DNA of 64,000 nt from Sphingomonas oligophenolica. GTDB taxonomy: Bacteria; Pseudomonadota; Alphaproteobacteria; Sphingomonadales; Sphingomonadaceae. Both the position numbers and the translations under genes were made by a program. The notes beneath the pieces were generated by a model. The model was not told the DNA's origin, searched no databases, and saw nothing but the letters and a program-made list of their open reading frames with translations. The stretch lies in assembly GCF_006438955.1 (NCBI RefSeq), contig NZ_RCZK01000002.1, positions 62,001 to 126,000 on the forward strand. Direction: 5' to 3'. Below are positions 6,421 to 16,041 of the stretch, piece after piece (within the stretch, counting starts at the first letter, position 1; the number at the start of each line of letters is the position of its first letter).

Positions 6421-8373
6421 ATGATCAAGCCGTTTCTCCTCCTCGCCACCACCGCGCTCGCGGTATCGCCGATCGCCGCGCAGCCGCAGGGGCAGCAGCA
6501 GGGCGCCGAATCGATGATGCCAGCGGGCGGCGACATCCCCGCGAAGTTCACGCCGCCCACGACCGCGAACGATTATGTGAAGCGCGAGGTGATGATCCCG
6601 ATGCGCGACGGGACCAAGCTGTACACCGTGATCGTCATCCCCAAGGGCGCGACCAACGCGCCGATCGTGCTGACCCGCACGCCGTATAATTCGACCGCGC
6701 GCGCCAGCCGGTCCGACAGCCCGAGCATGCTCGCAACGCTGCCGTTGTCCGACGAAATATTCGTGAAGGGCGGCTACATCCGCGCCTATCAGGACATCCG
6801 CGGCAAATATAAGTCTGAGGGCGATTATATCGTCACCCGCCCCGTGGTCGGCGCGCTCAACCCGACGAAGGTCGATCACACCACCGACGCCTACGACACG
6901 ATCGACTGGCTGGTGAACAAGGCCAACCTGCCCGAATCGAACGGCAAGGTCGGGATGATCGGGTCATCCTACGAAGGCTTCACCGTCGTCATGGCGCTGC
7001 TCCACCCGCATCCCGCGCTCAAGGTCGCGGCACCAGAGAGCCCGATGATCGACGGCTGGATGGGCGACGACTGGTTCCATTACGGCGCGTTCCGTCTCGC
7101 CAACATTGCGTGGCTCGGTGCGCAGACCGGGTACAAGGGCGCGGGTTCGGCCCCGCCGACCGGCGGCTATGACGATTACGACAATTTCCGCGACGTCGGG
7201 TCGGCGGGCGAATGGGCGAAGAAGTCGGGCTATGACCAGCTCCCCTATTGGCAGCGGATGGTCGCGCACCCAGCCTATGACGAGTTCTGGCAGGGCCAGG
7301 CGCTCGACAAGCTGGTCGTCGCCAATCCCGCCGATGTTCCGACGATCTGGGAACAGGGATTGTGGGACCAGGAGGATATGTACGGCGCGATCAATACCTG
7401 GGAAGCGCTCGCCGCGAAGGGGAAGACCGGCAACAACTTCCTGGTGATGGGGCCATGGCGTCACAGCCAGGTCAACCGCACCGGGCGCAGCCTCGGCCCG
7501 TTCGAATGGAACGGCGACACCGCGGCGCAATTCCGCGAACAAATGGTGCTGCCGCTGTTCGATCAATATCTGAAAGACGGCCCGCCCGCGAACCTGCCGA
7601 CCGCCGCGATCTACAACACCGGCGAAAACCATTGGGACCGGTTCGCGCGCTGGCCGCTGTCGTGCCAGCAGGGCTGCGCCGCCCCGCTGACCCCGATCTA
7701 TCTGGAAAGCGGCGGCGACCTCGGCTTTGCGACCGCAGCGGCGGGGAGCGAAAGCTATGTCTCCGATCCGAATAAACCCGTTCCCCATCTGCCCCGCCCG
7801 GTCAATTTCAATGACGGGCGCTGGGGCGACTGGCTGGTGAGCGACCAGCGCGGGGTCGACGGACGCCCCGACGTGATGACGTACCAGACGCCGGTGCTGA
7901 CCAAGGCGGTGCGCGTGTCGGGCGCGCCGATTGCGGATATCTTCGCCAAGACGACGGGCACCGATGGCGATTTCGTCGTCAAGGTCGTCGACGTCCTACC
8001 CGCCGAGAATGCGACCGACCCCAAGATGGGTGGATACCAGTTGCCGATCAGCCTCGACATCTTCCGTGGCCGCTATCGCGACAGCTTTGCGAAACCCTCG
8101 GCGATTCCCGCGGGCAAGGTCCAGGAATATAAGTTCCGGCTGCCGACCGTAAATCATGTGTTCGAACCCGGCCACCGGATCATGGTCCAGGTCCAGTCGA
8201 GCCTGTTCCCGCTCTACGATCGCAACCCGCAAAAATACGTCCCCAACATCTTCCTCGCGAAGAAAACGGATTATCAGAAGGCGACCGTGACGCTGGAATA
8301 TGGCGGCGCCAGCCTGAGCCGGGTGTGGTTGCCGGTGGTGCCGGTCGATCAGGCGGCTGCGATGGCAAAATAG
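6421..8373 (+). CDS. Alpha-amino-acid ester hydrolase (CocE/NonD family)
   Basis: A protein of 650 residues. A signal peptide at 1-20 implies export to the periplasm. An alpha/beta-hydrolase core carries the nucleophile in GSSYEG (Ser183), an Asp at 316 in LWDQED and a His at 348 in GPWRH. A C-terminal jelly-roll domain follows, as in X-Pro dipeptidyl peptidase-like S15 enzymes. Residues Asp217, Glu318 and Asp319 match the acidic cluster that binds the substrate ammonium group in characterised alpha-amino-acid ester hydrolases of Xanthomonas and Acetobacter. Those enzymes hydrolyse or transfer alpha-amino-acyl groups and can acylate beta-lactam nuclei. The start at 6421 was chosen because the signal peptide begins there. 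The physiological substrate is unknown. Confidence 0.85.
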   Translation: MIKPFLLLATTALAVSPIAAQPQGQQQGAESMMPAGGDIPAKFTPPTTANDYVKREVMIPMRDGTKLYTVIVIPKGATNAPIVLTRTPYNSTARASRSDSPSMLATLPLSDEIFVKGGYIRAYQDIRGKYKSEGDYIVTRPVVGALNPTKVDHTTDAYDTIDWLVNKANLPESNGKVGMIGSSYEGFTVVMALLHPHPALKVAAPESPMIDGWMGDDWFHYGAFRLANIAWLGAQTGYKGAGSAPPTGGYDDYDNFRDVGSAGEWAKKSGYDQLPYWQRMVAHPAYDEFWQGQALDKLVVANPADVPTIWEQGLWDQEDMYGAINTWEALAAKGKTGNNFLVMGPWRHSQVNRTGRSLGPFEWNGDTAAQFREQMVLPLFDQYLKDGPPANLPTAAIYNTGENHWDRFARWPLSCQQGCAAPLTPIYLESGGDLGFATAAAGSESYVSDPNKPVPHLPRPVNFNDGRWGDWLVSDQRGVDGRPDVMTYQTPVLTKAVRVSGAPIADIFAKTTGTDGDFVVKVVDVLPAENATDPKMGGYQLPISLDIFRGRYRDSFAKPSAIPAGKVQEYKFRLPTVNHVFEPGHRIMVQVQSSLFPLYDRNPQKYVPNIFLAKKTDYQKATVTLEYGGASLSRVWLPVVPVDQAAAMAK

Positions 8374-8385
8374 AGGACGGGACAC

Positions 8386-8415
8386 GCCCCGGCGGAGCAA
8401 AAGCTTCGCCGGGGC
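8386..8415. terminator. GC-rich hairpin between hydrolase and cysD
   Basis: GCCCCGGCGGAGC at 8386-8398 pairs with GCTTCGCCGGGGC at 8403-8415 (one G-T pair), closing an AAAA loop. No T run follows on either strand, so it is not a canonical terminator. It may be a REP-like element that ends or stabilises the upstream message. Confidence 0.45.
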
Positions 8416-8481
8416 AAGAAAAGATGGGCAGCGCGCCGCCGCGGGCTTCCCGATATGGGCTGGGTGACAGATACCATCTCC

Positions 8482-9384
8482 ATGGCCAGCCTGACCCATC
8501 TCGACCGGCTCGAATCCGAGAGCATCCATATCCTGCGCGAGGTCGTCGCGGAGGCGACCAAGCCGGTGATGCTCTATTCGATCGGCAAGGATTCGGCGGT
8601 GATGCTGCATCTGGCGCGCAAGGCCTTTTATCCCGCGCCGCCGCCCTTCCCGCTGCTCCATGTCGACACGACGTGGAAATTCCGCGCGATGTACGACCTG
8701 CGCGACAAAATGGCGGCGGCGGCGGGGATGGAGCTGATCGTCCATCGCAACCCGGAGGCGGAAGCGCGCGGGATCAACCCGTTTGACCATGGCGCGCTCC
8801 ACACCGATCTTTGGAAGACCGAGGGGCTGAAGCAGGCGCTCGACCAGCATGGCTTCGACGCAGCATTCGGCGGCGCGCGGCGCGACGAGGAAAAGGCGCG
8901 CGCCAAGGAACGCGTGTTCAGCTTCCGATCGGCGACGCACCGCTGGGACCCCAAGAACCAGCGCCCCGAGCTCTGGCACCTCTACAACGCGCACAAGGCG
9001 AAGGGCGAGAGCATCCGCGTGTTTCCGTTGTCGAACTGGACCGAACTCGACATCTGGCAATATATCCAGGCCGAAGACATTCCGATCGTCCCGCTCTATT
9101 TCGCCGCGCCGCGCCCGACGGTGGAGCGTGACGGGATGCTGGTGATGGTCGACGACGACCGCTTCCGGCTTGAGCCCGGCGAAACCCCGGTCGAACGCTC
9201 GGTCCGGTTCCGCACGCTCGGCTGCTATCCGCTGACCGGCGCAATCGAGAGTGAGGCGACGACGCTGCCCGAGATCATCAAGGAAATGCTGCTCGCGACA
9301 ACCTCCGAACGCCAAGGTCGCGCGATCGACAAGGACGCGGATGGCGCGGGCATGGAGAAGAAGAAGCAGGAGGGGTATTTCTGA
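8482..9384 (+). CDS. cysD: Sulfate adenylyltransferase subunit CysD
   Basis: A protein of 300 residues. The adenylating subunit of ATP sulfurylase makes adenosine 5'-phosphosulfate (APS) from ATP and sulfate together with the CysN GTPase. The PP-loop [10 protein letters not shown] and the block [20 protein letters not shown] are characteristic, and the end EKKKQEGYF is the classical CysD terminus. The start at 8482 gives the N-terminus [20 protein letters not shown], which aligns with enterobacterial CysD; a start 27 bases earlier is possible. Its stop overlaps the next start (TGATG). Confidence 0.95.
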   Translation: MASLTHLDRLESESIHILREVVAEATKPVMLYSIGKDSAVMLHLARKAFYPAPPPFPLLHVDTTWKFRAMYDLRDKMAAAAGMELIVHRNPEAEARGINPFDHGALHTDLWKTEGLKQALDQHGFDAAFGGARRDEEKARAKERVFSFRSATHRWDPKNQRPELWHLYNAHKAKGESIRVFPLSNWTELDIWQYIQAEDIPIVPLYFAAPRPTVERDGMLVMVDDDRFRLEPGETPVERSVRFRTLGCYPLTGAIESEATTLPEIIKEMLLATTSERQGRAIDKDADGAGMEKKKQEGYF

Positions 9385-11306
9385 TGGATGTCCGCACCTC
9401 CCCTTCCGAGGATCACGGCTATCGCGCCGATGCGCTGATCGCCGAAGACATCGGCGCGTATCTCGACCGACATCGCCACAAGACGCTGCTACGCTTCATC
9501 ACCTGCGGGTCGGTCGACGACGGCAAATCGACGCTGATCGGGCGGTTGCTCTACGATTCGCGGATGATCTTCGCGGACCAGCTCGCCCGCCTCGAGGAGG
9601 ATTCGCGGCGGGTCGGCACGCAAGGCAACGACATCGATTTCGCGCTGTTGGTCGATGGGCTCGCCGCCGAGCGCGAACAGGGCATCACGATCGATGTCGC
9701 GTATCGCTTCTTCGCGACCGACACGCGCAAGTTCATCGTCGCCGATACGCCGGGGCATGAACAATATACCCGCAACATGGTGACCGGCGCGTCGACCGCG
9801 GATCTCGCGGTGATTCTGGTCGACGCGCGCAAGGGCGTACTGACCCAGACCCGGCGGCACAGCTATCTCGCGCACCTGATCGGCATCCGCCACATCGTGC
9901 TCGCGGTGAACAAGATGGACCTCGTCGGCTACGACCAGCCGACCTGTGATGCGATCGTCGCGGACTATCGCGCGTTCGCGACCAGCATCGGCATCGACGC
10001 GTTCACCGCGATTCCGATCAGCGGGTTTCGCGGCGACAATATCGCGAACCGATCCGACGCGACGCGGTGGTACGACGGCGCGACACTGATCGAACATCTC
10101 GAGACGGTCGAGGTCGATGCCGCCGCGGACGAGCGCGCCGGGTTCCGCCTCCCCGTCCAATGGGTCAACCGCCCCGACCTCGATTTCCGCGGCTTCGCGG
10201 GACAGATCGCGAGCGGACGCGTCGCGCCGGGCGACCCGGTTCGGGTGCTCCCGTCGGGGCGCACGTCGAGCGTCGCGCGGATCGTGACGCAGGGCGGTGA
10301 CCTCGACGTCGCGGTCGCGGGGCAATCGGTGACGCTGACCCTCGCCGACGAGATCGATTGTTCGCGCGGCGACGTGATCGCGACCGCCGACGAACCCCCT
10401 CAGGTCGCCGACCAGTTCGAGGCGACGATCGTGTGGATGGCGGAGGAAGCGCTGCTGCCGGGGCGCACCTATTGGCTGAAGCTCGGCACCCAGACCGTGT
10501 CCGCTAAGGTGCGCGAGCCCAAATACCGGATCGACGTCAACACCACGCAGCATCTCGCCGCGCCGACGCTCGACCTCAACGATATCGGCGTCGCCGAGGT
10601 GGCGACCGATCGCGGCATCGTGTTCGCACCCTATGCGCAGAGCAAGCAGCTCGGCGGCTTCATCCTGATCGACAAGGTGACCAACGCGACCGTGGCGGCG
10701 GGGATGCTCAACTTCTCGCTCCGCCGCGCGCAGAACATCCATCACCAGCCGATCGACGTCACCCGCGAGCAACACGCTGCGCTGAAAAACCAGAAGCCCG
10801 CGGTGCTGTGGTTCACCGGGCTGTCGGGGGCGGGCAAATCGACGATCGCCAATCTCGTCGAAAAGCGGCTCACGCGTATGAACCGTCACACCTTCCTGCT
10901 CGACGGCGACAATGTCCGCCACGGGCTCAACCGCGATCTCGGCTTCACCGATGCCGACCGGGTCGAGAATATCCGCCGTGTCGGCGAGGTCGCGCGGCTG
11001 ATGACCGATGCCGGTCTGATCGTCATCACCGCGTTCATCTCCCCCTTCCGCGCCGAACGCGCGATGGTGCGCGACCGGATGAAGCCGGGCGAATTCATCG
11101 AGGTCCATATCGACACCCCGCTCGCCGACGCGGAGGCGCGCGACGTGAAGGGGCTCTACAAAAAGGCGCGCAGCGGCGAGCTCAAGAATTTCACCGGAAT
11201 CGACAGTCCGTATGAAGCCCCCGAACACCCGGAAATCCGGATCGATACGACGCGGATGACCGCCGACGAGGCCGCCGACGCGATCGTCGCGGCGCTCATC
11301 GCATGA
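9384..11306 (+). CDS. cysNC: Bifunctional sulfate adenylyltransferase subunit 1 / APS kinase
   Basis: A protein of 640 residues fusing two activities. Residues about 20-445 are the CysN GTPase, with [21 protein letters not shown] and NKMDL as the G1, G3 and G4 boxes, followed by EF-Tu-like beta-barrels. Residues about 460-640 are the CysC APS kinase, with the P-loop GLSGAGKST and the [10 protein letters not shown] block. The pair turns sulfate into PAPS using GTP hydrolysis to drive APS formation. It overlaps cysD by one base. The CysNC fusion is common in alphaproteobacteria. The sulfite-producing reductases are not in this window. Confidence 0.95.
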   Translation: MDVRTSPSEDHGYRADALIAEDIGAYLDRHRHKTLLRFITCGSVDDGKSTLIGRLLYDSRMIFADQLARLEEDSRRVGTQGNDIDFALLVDGLAAEREQGITIDVAYRFFATDTRKFIVADTPGHEQYTRNMVTGASTADLAVILVDARKGVLTQTRRHSYLAHLIGIRHIVLAVNKMDLVGYDQPTCDAIVADYRAFATSIGIDAFTAIPISGFRGDNIANRSDATRWYDGATLIEHLETVEVDAAADERAGFRLPVQWVNRPDLDFRGFAGQIASGRVAPGDPVRVLPSGRTSSVARIVTQGGDLDVAVAGQSVTLTLADEIDCSRGDVIATADEPPQVADQFEATIVWMAEEALLPGRTYWLKLGTQTVSAKVREPKYRIDVNTTQHLAAPTLDLNDIGVAEVATDRGIVFAPYAQSKQLGGFILIDKVTNATVAAGMLNFSLRRAQNIHHQPIDVTREQHAALKNQKPAVLWFTGLSGAGKSTIANLVEKRLTRMNRHTFLLDGDNVRHGLNRDLGFTDADRVENIRRVGEVARLMTDAGLIVITAFISPFRAERAMVRDRMKPGEFIEVHIDTPLADAEARDVKGLYKKARSGELKNFTGIDSPYEAPEHPEIRIDTTRMTADEAADAIVAALIA

Positions 11307-11316
11307 GGGGGATCGC

Positions 11317-12063
11317 ATGAGCATGACCGACGCCGAACTCGCCGCGCATCTCGCCGCGGTCGCGGGGCGGCTGCTGATCGAGGTGCGCGATTGCGGGGTG
11401 TGTGAGGGCGCGGCGCTGGGCAAGGTGGGGGATCAGACCGCGAACCAGTATCTGGTCCACGCGATCCGCGCCGCGCGCCCCGACGACGGGCTGCTCTGCG
11501 AAGAGATGACCTGCGACGGCACTCGGCTCGATCACCGCCGGGTGTGGATCGTCGATCCGGTCGACGGCACCCGCGAATATGGCGAGGGCCGCGACGATTG
11601 GGCGGTCCATGTCGCACTCGCGATCGACGGCGTCGCCGACATCGGCGCGGTATCGCTTCCCGCGCTTGGCCTCGTGCTGCGGTCGGATCGTCCCGTCCCC
11701 CTGCCCCCGATCGGCGATCCGCCGCGGATGGTCGTCAGCCGCACCCGCCCGCCCTCCGCTGCGCTTGCCGTCGCCGAGGCGATCGGCGCGACGTTGATCC
11801 CGATGGGATCGTCGGGCGCGAAGGCAATGGCGGTGGTGCGCGGTGAGGCCGACATCTACCTCCACACGGGCGGCCAATATGAATGGGACAACGCCGCCCC
11901 GATCGCGGTCGCCAAGGCGTACGGCCTCCACTGTTCGCGGGTCGACGGATCGCCGATGGTCTATAACTGCGACGATCCGTATCTGCCCGACCTGCTGATC
12001 TGCCGCCCCGAGCTCGCCGCGCGCGCGCTGGCGATCGTCGCGGACCTGCCAAAGGGGGGATGA
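11317..12063 (+). CDS. cysQ: 3'(2'),5'-bisphosphate nucleotidase CysQ
   Basis: A protein of 248 residues of the inositol monophosphatase superfamily. The Mg2+-binding motif DPVDGTREY, the upstream acidic pair in LLCEEM and the late WDNAAPIAVAKAYG block are all present. CysQ hydrolyses PAP to AMP, removing the product that inhibits PAPS-using enzymes. Its place 10 bases after cysNC fits that role. GGGGG before the ATG supports the start. A broader inositol-phosphatase activity cannot be excluded from sequence alone. Confidence 0.88.
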   Translation: MSMTDAELAAHLAAVAGRLLIEVRDCGVCEGAALGKVGDQTANQYLVHAIRAARPDDGLLCEEMTCDGTRLDHRRVWIVDPVDGTREYGEGRDDWAVHVALAIDGVADIGAVSLPALGLVLRSDRPVPLPPIGDPPRMVVSRTRPPSAALAVAEAIGATLIPMGSSGAKAMAVVRGEADIYLHTGGQYEWDNAAPIAVAKAYGLHCSRVDGSPMVYNCDDPYLPDLLICRPELAARALAIVADLPKGG

Positions 12064-12109
12064 GGGGGATCATTGACTGGCACGGGCAAGCCGCCAAGGA
12101 TCGCGCCCG

Positions 12110-13618
12110 ATGTCCACCGCCGTCGCCACGATCGAACCGCCCGCCGCACCCGCCACGGCGCCGCGCACCGATCCGCGGCGGATGGCGCTGTTCGGGCTGC
12201 TCGGCTTTTCGGCGGGGCTGCCGTTCTACATGTTCTCGACCGTGCTGACGCTGCGGCTCCAGGCGCATGGCGTCGCGCTCGTCGTCATCGGCTTCTTCGC
12301 CTGGGTCCAGTTATTGCCGACCTTCAAGTTCGTCTGGGCGCCGCTGCTCGACCGGTTCGACGTGCCGGGGTTCGGGCGGGTCTGGGGAAAGCGGCGCGGG
12401 TGGATCATGCTGGCGCAGCTCGGCATCTTCACCTCGATGGTCGCGATGGCGGCGACCTCGGCCGATGCGAGCCTCGGCGTCACCGCGCTGTTCGCGGTGC
12501 TGCTCGCGTTCTGGACGACGACGCTGGAGGTCGCCGCTGACGCCTGGCGGATCGAACTCGCACCGACCCAGACCGAACAGGGGCCGATCGCGGCGGCGAA
12601 TCTGTGGGGATACCGCACCGCGATGGTCGCGGCGGGCAGCGGCGCGCTGCTCGTCGCGGACGGACCGGGATGGAGCGCAGCGTATCTGGTGATCGCGGCG
12701 GCGGCGTTCGCGCCGTTCCCGATGCTTGCGGCGATGCGCCCCGAGGCAACGGCGACGCGGCGGACAGCGGGGCTGGCGACCGGTATCATCGCGAGCATCG
12801 GTATTCTCGTTGCCGCCGCCGCCATCACCGCGGCGGTCGGCTGGGTCGTGCTTGCGGTGGCGGCGGGCGCAGGGCTCAGCGCGCAGACCAACGTCACCCC
12901 CTATGTGCTGGCGAGCTGCATGCTCCCCTTCATCCTGATGGCGCTGGCGCTGCCGCGGATTCGCCGCGCGGGGCCGACCGACCCACTTCGCACCTCGACC
13001 GCCATGGGCCCTTACGTCGATTTCTTCTGGCGTTACGGCTTCGGTGCGCTCGTCGTGCTGGCGTTCGTGTCGGTCTATCGGATGGGCGACGTCCTCGCGC
13101 TCAACCTGTCGAAGCCGATGATCAAGGGATTGGGCTACAGCCTCTCGGCGATCGGGCGCGCCGACAGCCTCGTCGCGCTGGTTGCGAGCATTCTGGGGGT
13201 CGGGATCGGCGGCCTGATGGTCGCGCGGACGCGGATGGGCTACGCGCTGGGCATCGCCGCCTGCTTCGCGGCATTCGGCAATTTCGGCTTCGTCTGGCTC
13301 GCACACCAAACCGTGAGCGAACCGATGCTCTACCTCGCCACCGCCGCCGACCAGTTCGGCAACGGCATGGCGGGGGCAGTGTTCGTCGTCTACCTCTCGA
13401 TGCTCGTGAACCTGCGCTATCCCGGTGCGCAATATGCGTTTCTGTCGGGATTCGCGTTCCTGCTACCGCGACTGCTCGCGGGAGCGGGCGGATCGATGGT
13501 CGAGCGGATCGGCTATGACGGTTTCTTCCTGCTGTCGGGCGTCGTCAGCCTTGCCGCGATCCCGTTCCTCCCTGTCATTGCGCGCACCCGCCCGCGCCAA
13601 TCGGATATGCCCGCGTGA
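12110..13618 (+). CDS. AmpG-like MFS permease (probable muropeptide importer)
   Basis: A protein of 502 residues with about 12-14 membrane spans. The first span GLLGFSAGLPFYMFSTVLTL, the loop KFVWAPLLDRFD, the GKRRGW block after span 2 and the late DAWRIE segment are all features of AmpG permeases. AmpG brings anhydro-muropeptides released during wall turnover into the cytoplasm by proton symport. The gene is coupled (GTGA overlap) to a cytoplasmic beta-lactamase-fold hydrolase, which supports a recycling role. Related MFS proteins move other substrates, so the substrate remains an inference. Confidence 0.78.
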   Translation: MSTAVATIEPPAAPATAPRTDPRRMALFGLLGFSAGLPFYMFSTVLTLRLQAHGVALVVIGFFAWVQLLPTFKFVWAPLLDRFDVPGFGRVWGKRRGWIMLAQLGIFTSMVAMAATSADASLGVTALFAVLLAFWTTTLEVAADAWRIELAPTQTEQGPIAAANLWGYRTAMVAAGSGALLVADGPGWSAAYLVIAAAAFAPFPMLAAMRPEATATRRTAGLATGIIASIGILVAAAAITAAVGWVVLAVAAGAGLSAQTNVTPYVLASCMLPFILMALALPRIRRAGPTDPLRTSTAMGPYVDFFWRYGFGALVVLAFVSVYRMGDVLALNLSKPMIKGLGYSLSAIGRADSLVALVASILGVGIGGLMVARTRMGYALGIAACFAAFGNFGFVWLAHQTVSEPMLYLATAADQFGNGMAGAVFVVYLSMLVNLRYPGAQYAFLSGFAFLLPRLLAGAGGSMVERIGYDGFFLLSGVVSLAAIPFLPVIARTRPRQSDMPA

Positions 13619-14646
13619 TCGAGCGCGTCGCCGATGCCGCGTTCGCGCCCGCGCTGGCGAACCTGGCGGCGGCTCGCATTCCCGGCGCGACGCTGGGCGT
13701 CGTCAGCGCCGACGGTCGCCGCGCAACGCGGGTCGCGGGGCTCGCGCAGCGTGTACCCGAAACGGAAGACCTGACGCCCGATCACTGGTTCGACCTCGCT
13801 TCGCTGACCAAAGTCATATTCACCACGACGCTAATCCTGCGTCTGGCCGACAAGGGCAGACTCGATCTCGAGCGCCCGCTGACCGACGCGATCCCCGACC
13901 TGCGCCAGTACGACGTCGCGGGCGCGGCGGAGCGGCGGCTGACGTTCCGCGATTGCCTTGCGCACCGGACGTTCCTGCCCGCGGTCGAGCCGATCTATAC
14001 CTATGGCGACGACCCCGATCGGCTCCGCGCCTTCGTGCTCCAGCGTGAATGGACACACGGTCCGCCGGTCTATTCGGACATCAACTTCATCCTGCTCGGG
14101 ATCGCTGCCGAGCGACTGACGGGAGGCCCGCTCGACGCGGTGCCGCTCGCGCGCGGACTGAGCTGGGGGCCGCCGCCCGGCCCCCCGGTCGCGACCGAAC
14201 GCTGCACCTGGCGCGGGCGGATGCTGAAGGGCGAGGTCCACGACGAAAACGCCGCTGCGATGGGCGGGCGGACGGGGCACGCCGGGCTGTTCGGGACGGT
14301 CGCCGGGGTGCTCGATGTTGCCGCGGGACTGCTCGACGGCAGTGGCGCGTCCTGGTTCGCGATCGATCAGATCCGTACCCCCATTGCGGGCCACCGTACC
14401 GCGGGGTGGGAACGGCGGTTCGACGGCTGGTCGGGCGGATCGGCGTGCTCGCCCGAGACGATCGGCCACACCGGTTTTACCGGCACCGGCTTGTGGATCG
14501 ACTGGACGCGCGGCGTCGCCTGGACGCTGCTTACCAACCGCGTCCACCCGACCCGGCATGCCGACAGTGGCATCGCCGAACTCCGCATCGCGACCGGCGA
14601 CGCGCTGATCGCCGCGTGGGACGCGTCAGTTGGCGGCGGCGATTAG
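13615..14646 (+). CDS. Serine hydrolase of the class C beta-lactamase fold
   Basis: A protein of 343 residues starting at a GTG that overlaps the permease stop. The nucleophile motif SLTK (Ser63, Lys66) is clear. The second motif is Tyr-Ser-Asp (VYSDINF) rather than Tyr-x-Asn, and the third is HTG (GHTGFTGTG). This fits the AmpC/EstB/PBP-like family. No signal peptide or membrane anchor is seen, so the enzyme should be cytoplasmic, unlike true AmpC. Next to an AmpG-like importer it could act on muropeptides or D-amino-acid amides or esters. The last 21 bases overlap the convergent dacB gene. Confidence 0.8.
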   Translation: MIERVADAAFAPALANLAAARIPGATLGVVSADGRRATRVAGLAQRVPETEDLTPDHWFDLASLTKVIFTTTLILRLADKGRLDLERPLTDAIPDLRQYDVAGAAERRLTFRDCLAHRTFLPAVEPIYTYGDDPDRLRAFVLQREWTHGPPVYSDINFILLGIAAERLTGGPLDAVPLARGLSWGPPPGPPVATERCTWRGRMLKGEVHDENAAAMGGRTGHAGLFGTVAGVLDVAAGLLDGSGASWFAIDQIRTPIAGHRTAGWERRFDGWSGGSACSPETIGHTGFTGTGLWIDWTRGVAWTLLTNRVHPTRHADSGIAELRIATGDALIAAWDASVGGGD

Positions 14647-16041
14647 CGCCAGCGCGGCATCGATCGGCGCGCGGACCGACGCATCGCCCGGCATGTCGTT
14701 GGCAAAGCTGGCGAACACCAGCGTCTTCCCGCTCGCCGCGATCATGAACCCCGACAACGCGCTCGCGGCGTTGAGCGACCCGGTCTTGCCTTGGAGATGG
14801 CCCACGAGCGGCGTACCCGCGAACCGGTGCGCGAGCGTACCGTCGACCCCCGCAATCGGCAGCGTCGCGCGCCACGCCGCGCTCCACCGCTGCGTCGCGG
14901 TCCAGCGCAGGAACGCCGCGGTACCGCGCGGGGTAACCCGGTTGTAGTTCGACATCCCCGACCCATCCGCAAAATCATAGCGCCACCGCGCGATCCCCGC
15001 GCGCGCCATCATCGCGTCGATCGCGGCCTCGCCATCGGCGACCGATCCGCTCCCGACTACCGCGGCGACGCGGCGCAGCAGCAATTCGGCATGGAGATTC
15101 TCGCTGGCCTTGTTGGTGTGGACCAAATCCTCGACCAGCGGTGGCGGGACGAGATGCGCGAGCGCAGCGGACGCCGGGGGGTTGGGCGCAGGCGCGCCGC
15201 GCCTGGGAGCGTCCGACCCGGCAAGCGGACGGTGGCGCACCTGCGCCGTGCCGCGGACCCGAACGCCGCGCCCCGCCAGCATCCGCTGCAACAGCCATGC
15301 CGCGCGATAGGCGGGATCTTCGATCCCGATCGTCAGCGTTACTGGCGCGGCGATCGTTCCCGCAATCCGCACCCGGCCGCTCCCCGGCGTGCTCGTCACC
15401 GACAGGTCGGTGGTCGCGCCGGTGACGACCGCATCGTCGACCGCATAGAACCCATCGCTCGCGATCCTCGGCGCATTACCAGCCGATCCCGGCGCGACCG
15501 TGACCGTCCAGATATTGTCGTCGACCGTCAGAGCGGAGACCGCGGTGCCAGACCGCGTCACCATGTTGTTCCAGCTCATCCCCTGCGGCCAGCGTTCGTC
15601 GGGGAAGTCGGTGTCGTCACCGATCACGTTGCCGACCACCCGCGTCCGCGCCGCCACCGCATCGGCCAGCGCGGCGAGGCAATCGACCACGCAGTCCGCC
15701 GCGCCCGACAGCCGCGCGTCGCCATGCCCAGTCAGGATCACGTCGGGAATGCGCGCGCCGTCGATCCGCACGCTCGCGCCGCCCACCGTGTCGGGGCCGT
15801 CGACCGCCAGCGTCGCGAACGCCAGCGCGGTCGTGAATATCTTGGTGTTGGACGCGGGGACGAACCGGTCGTCGGGCGCGATCGCCACGATCTCGCGCCC
15901 TTCCTCGTCGGTCACGACCAGCCCGAATCGCGTCCCCGGCCCCGCCCCAGCCAACACGCTACGCACTTGGTCGGTCAGCGGATCGGCGGTCGCGGGCGCT
16001 GCCGCGAGCAAGAACAGCGCCGCGATGGCCGCCCGGGTCAT
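14626..16041 (-). CDS. dacB: D-alanyl-D-alanine carboxypeptidase/endopeptidase (PBP4, family S13)
   Basis: A protein of 471 residues. A signal peptide lies at about 1-19. The transpeptidase fold has SNTK (Ser64, Lys67), the GSGMSNYN block in place of SxN, and KTG in GKTGSLNAASALSG. The insertion between the first and second motifs is typical of PBP4. It trims terminal D-Ala and cleaves cross-links in the periplasm. The start at 16041 overlaps the symporter stop (ATGA), so it is translated from the same message as the symporter and D-aminoacylase. Confidence 0.9.
   Translation of the reverse strand: MTRAAIAALFLLAAAPATADPLTDQVRSVLAGAGPGTRFGLVVTDEEGREIVAIAPDDRFVPASNTKIFTTALAFATLAVDGPDTVGGASVRIDGARIPDVILTGHGDARLSGAADCVVDCLAALADAVAARTRVVGNVIGDDTDFPDERWPQGMSWNNMVTRSGTAVSALTVDDNIWTVTVAPGSAGNAPRIASDGFYAVDDAVVTGATTDLSVTSTPGSGRVRIAGTIAAPVTLTIGIEDPAYRAAWLLQRMLAGRGVRVRGTAQVRHRPLAGSDAPRRGAPAPNPPASAALAHLVPPPLVEDLVHTNKASENLHAELLLRRVAAVVGSGSVADGEAAIDAMMARAGIARWRYDFADGSGMSNYNRVTPRGTAAFLRWTATQRWSAAWRATLPIAGVDGTLAHRFAGTPLVGHLQGKTGSLNAASALSGFMIAASGKTLVFASFANDMPGDASVRAPIDAALALIAAAN

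Noticed and set aside
9489..11423. Minus-strand open frame of 644 codons
   Set aside because: It is antisense to cysNC and cysQ, with Arg/Asp-rich low-complexity translation and no domain. High GC keeps such frames open.
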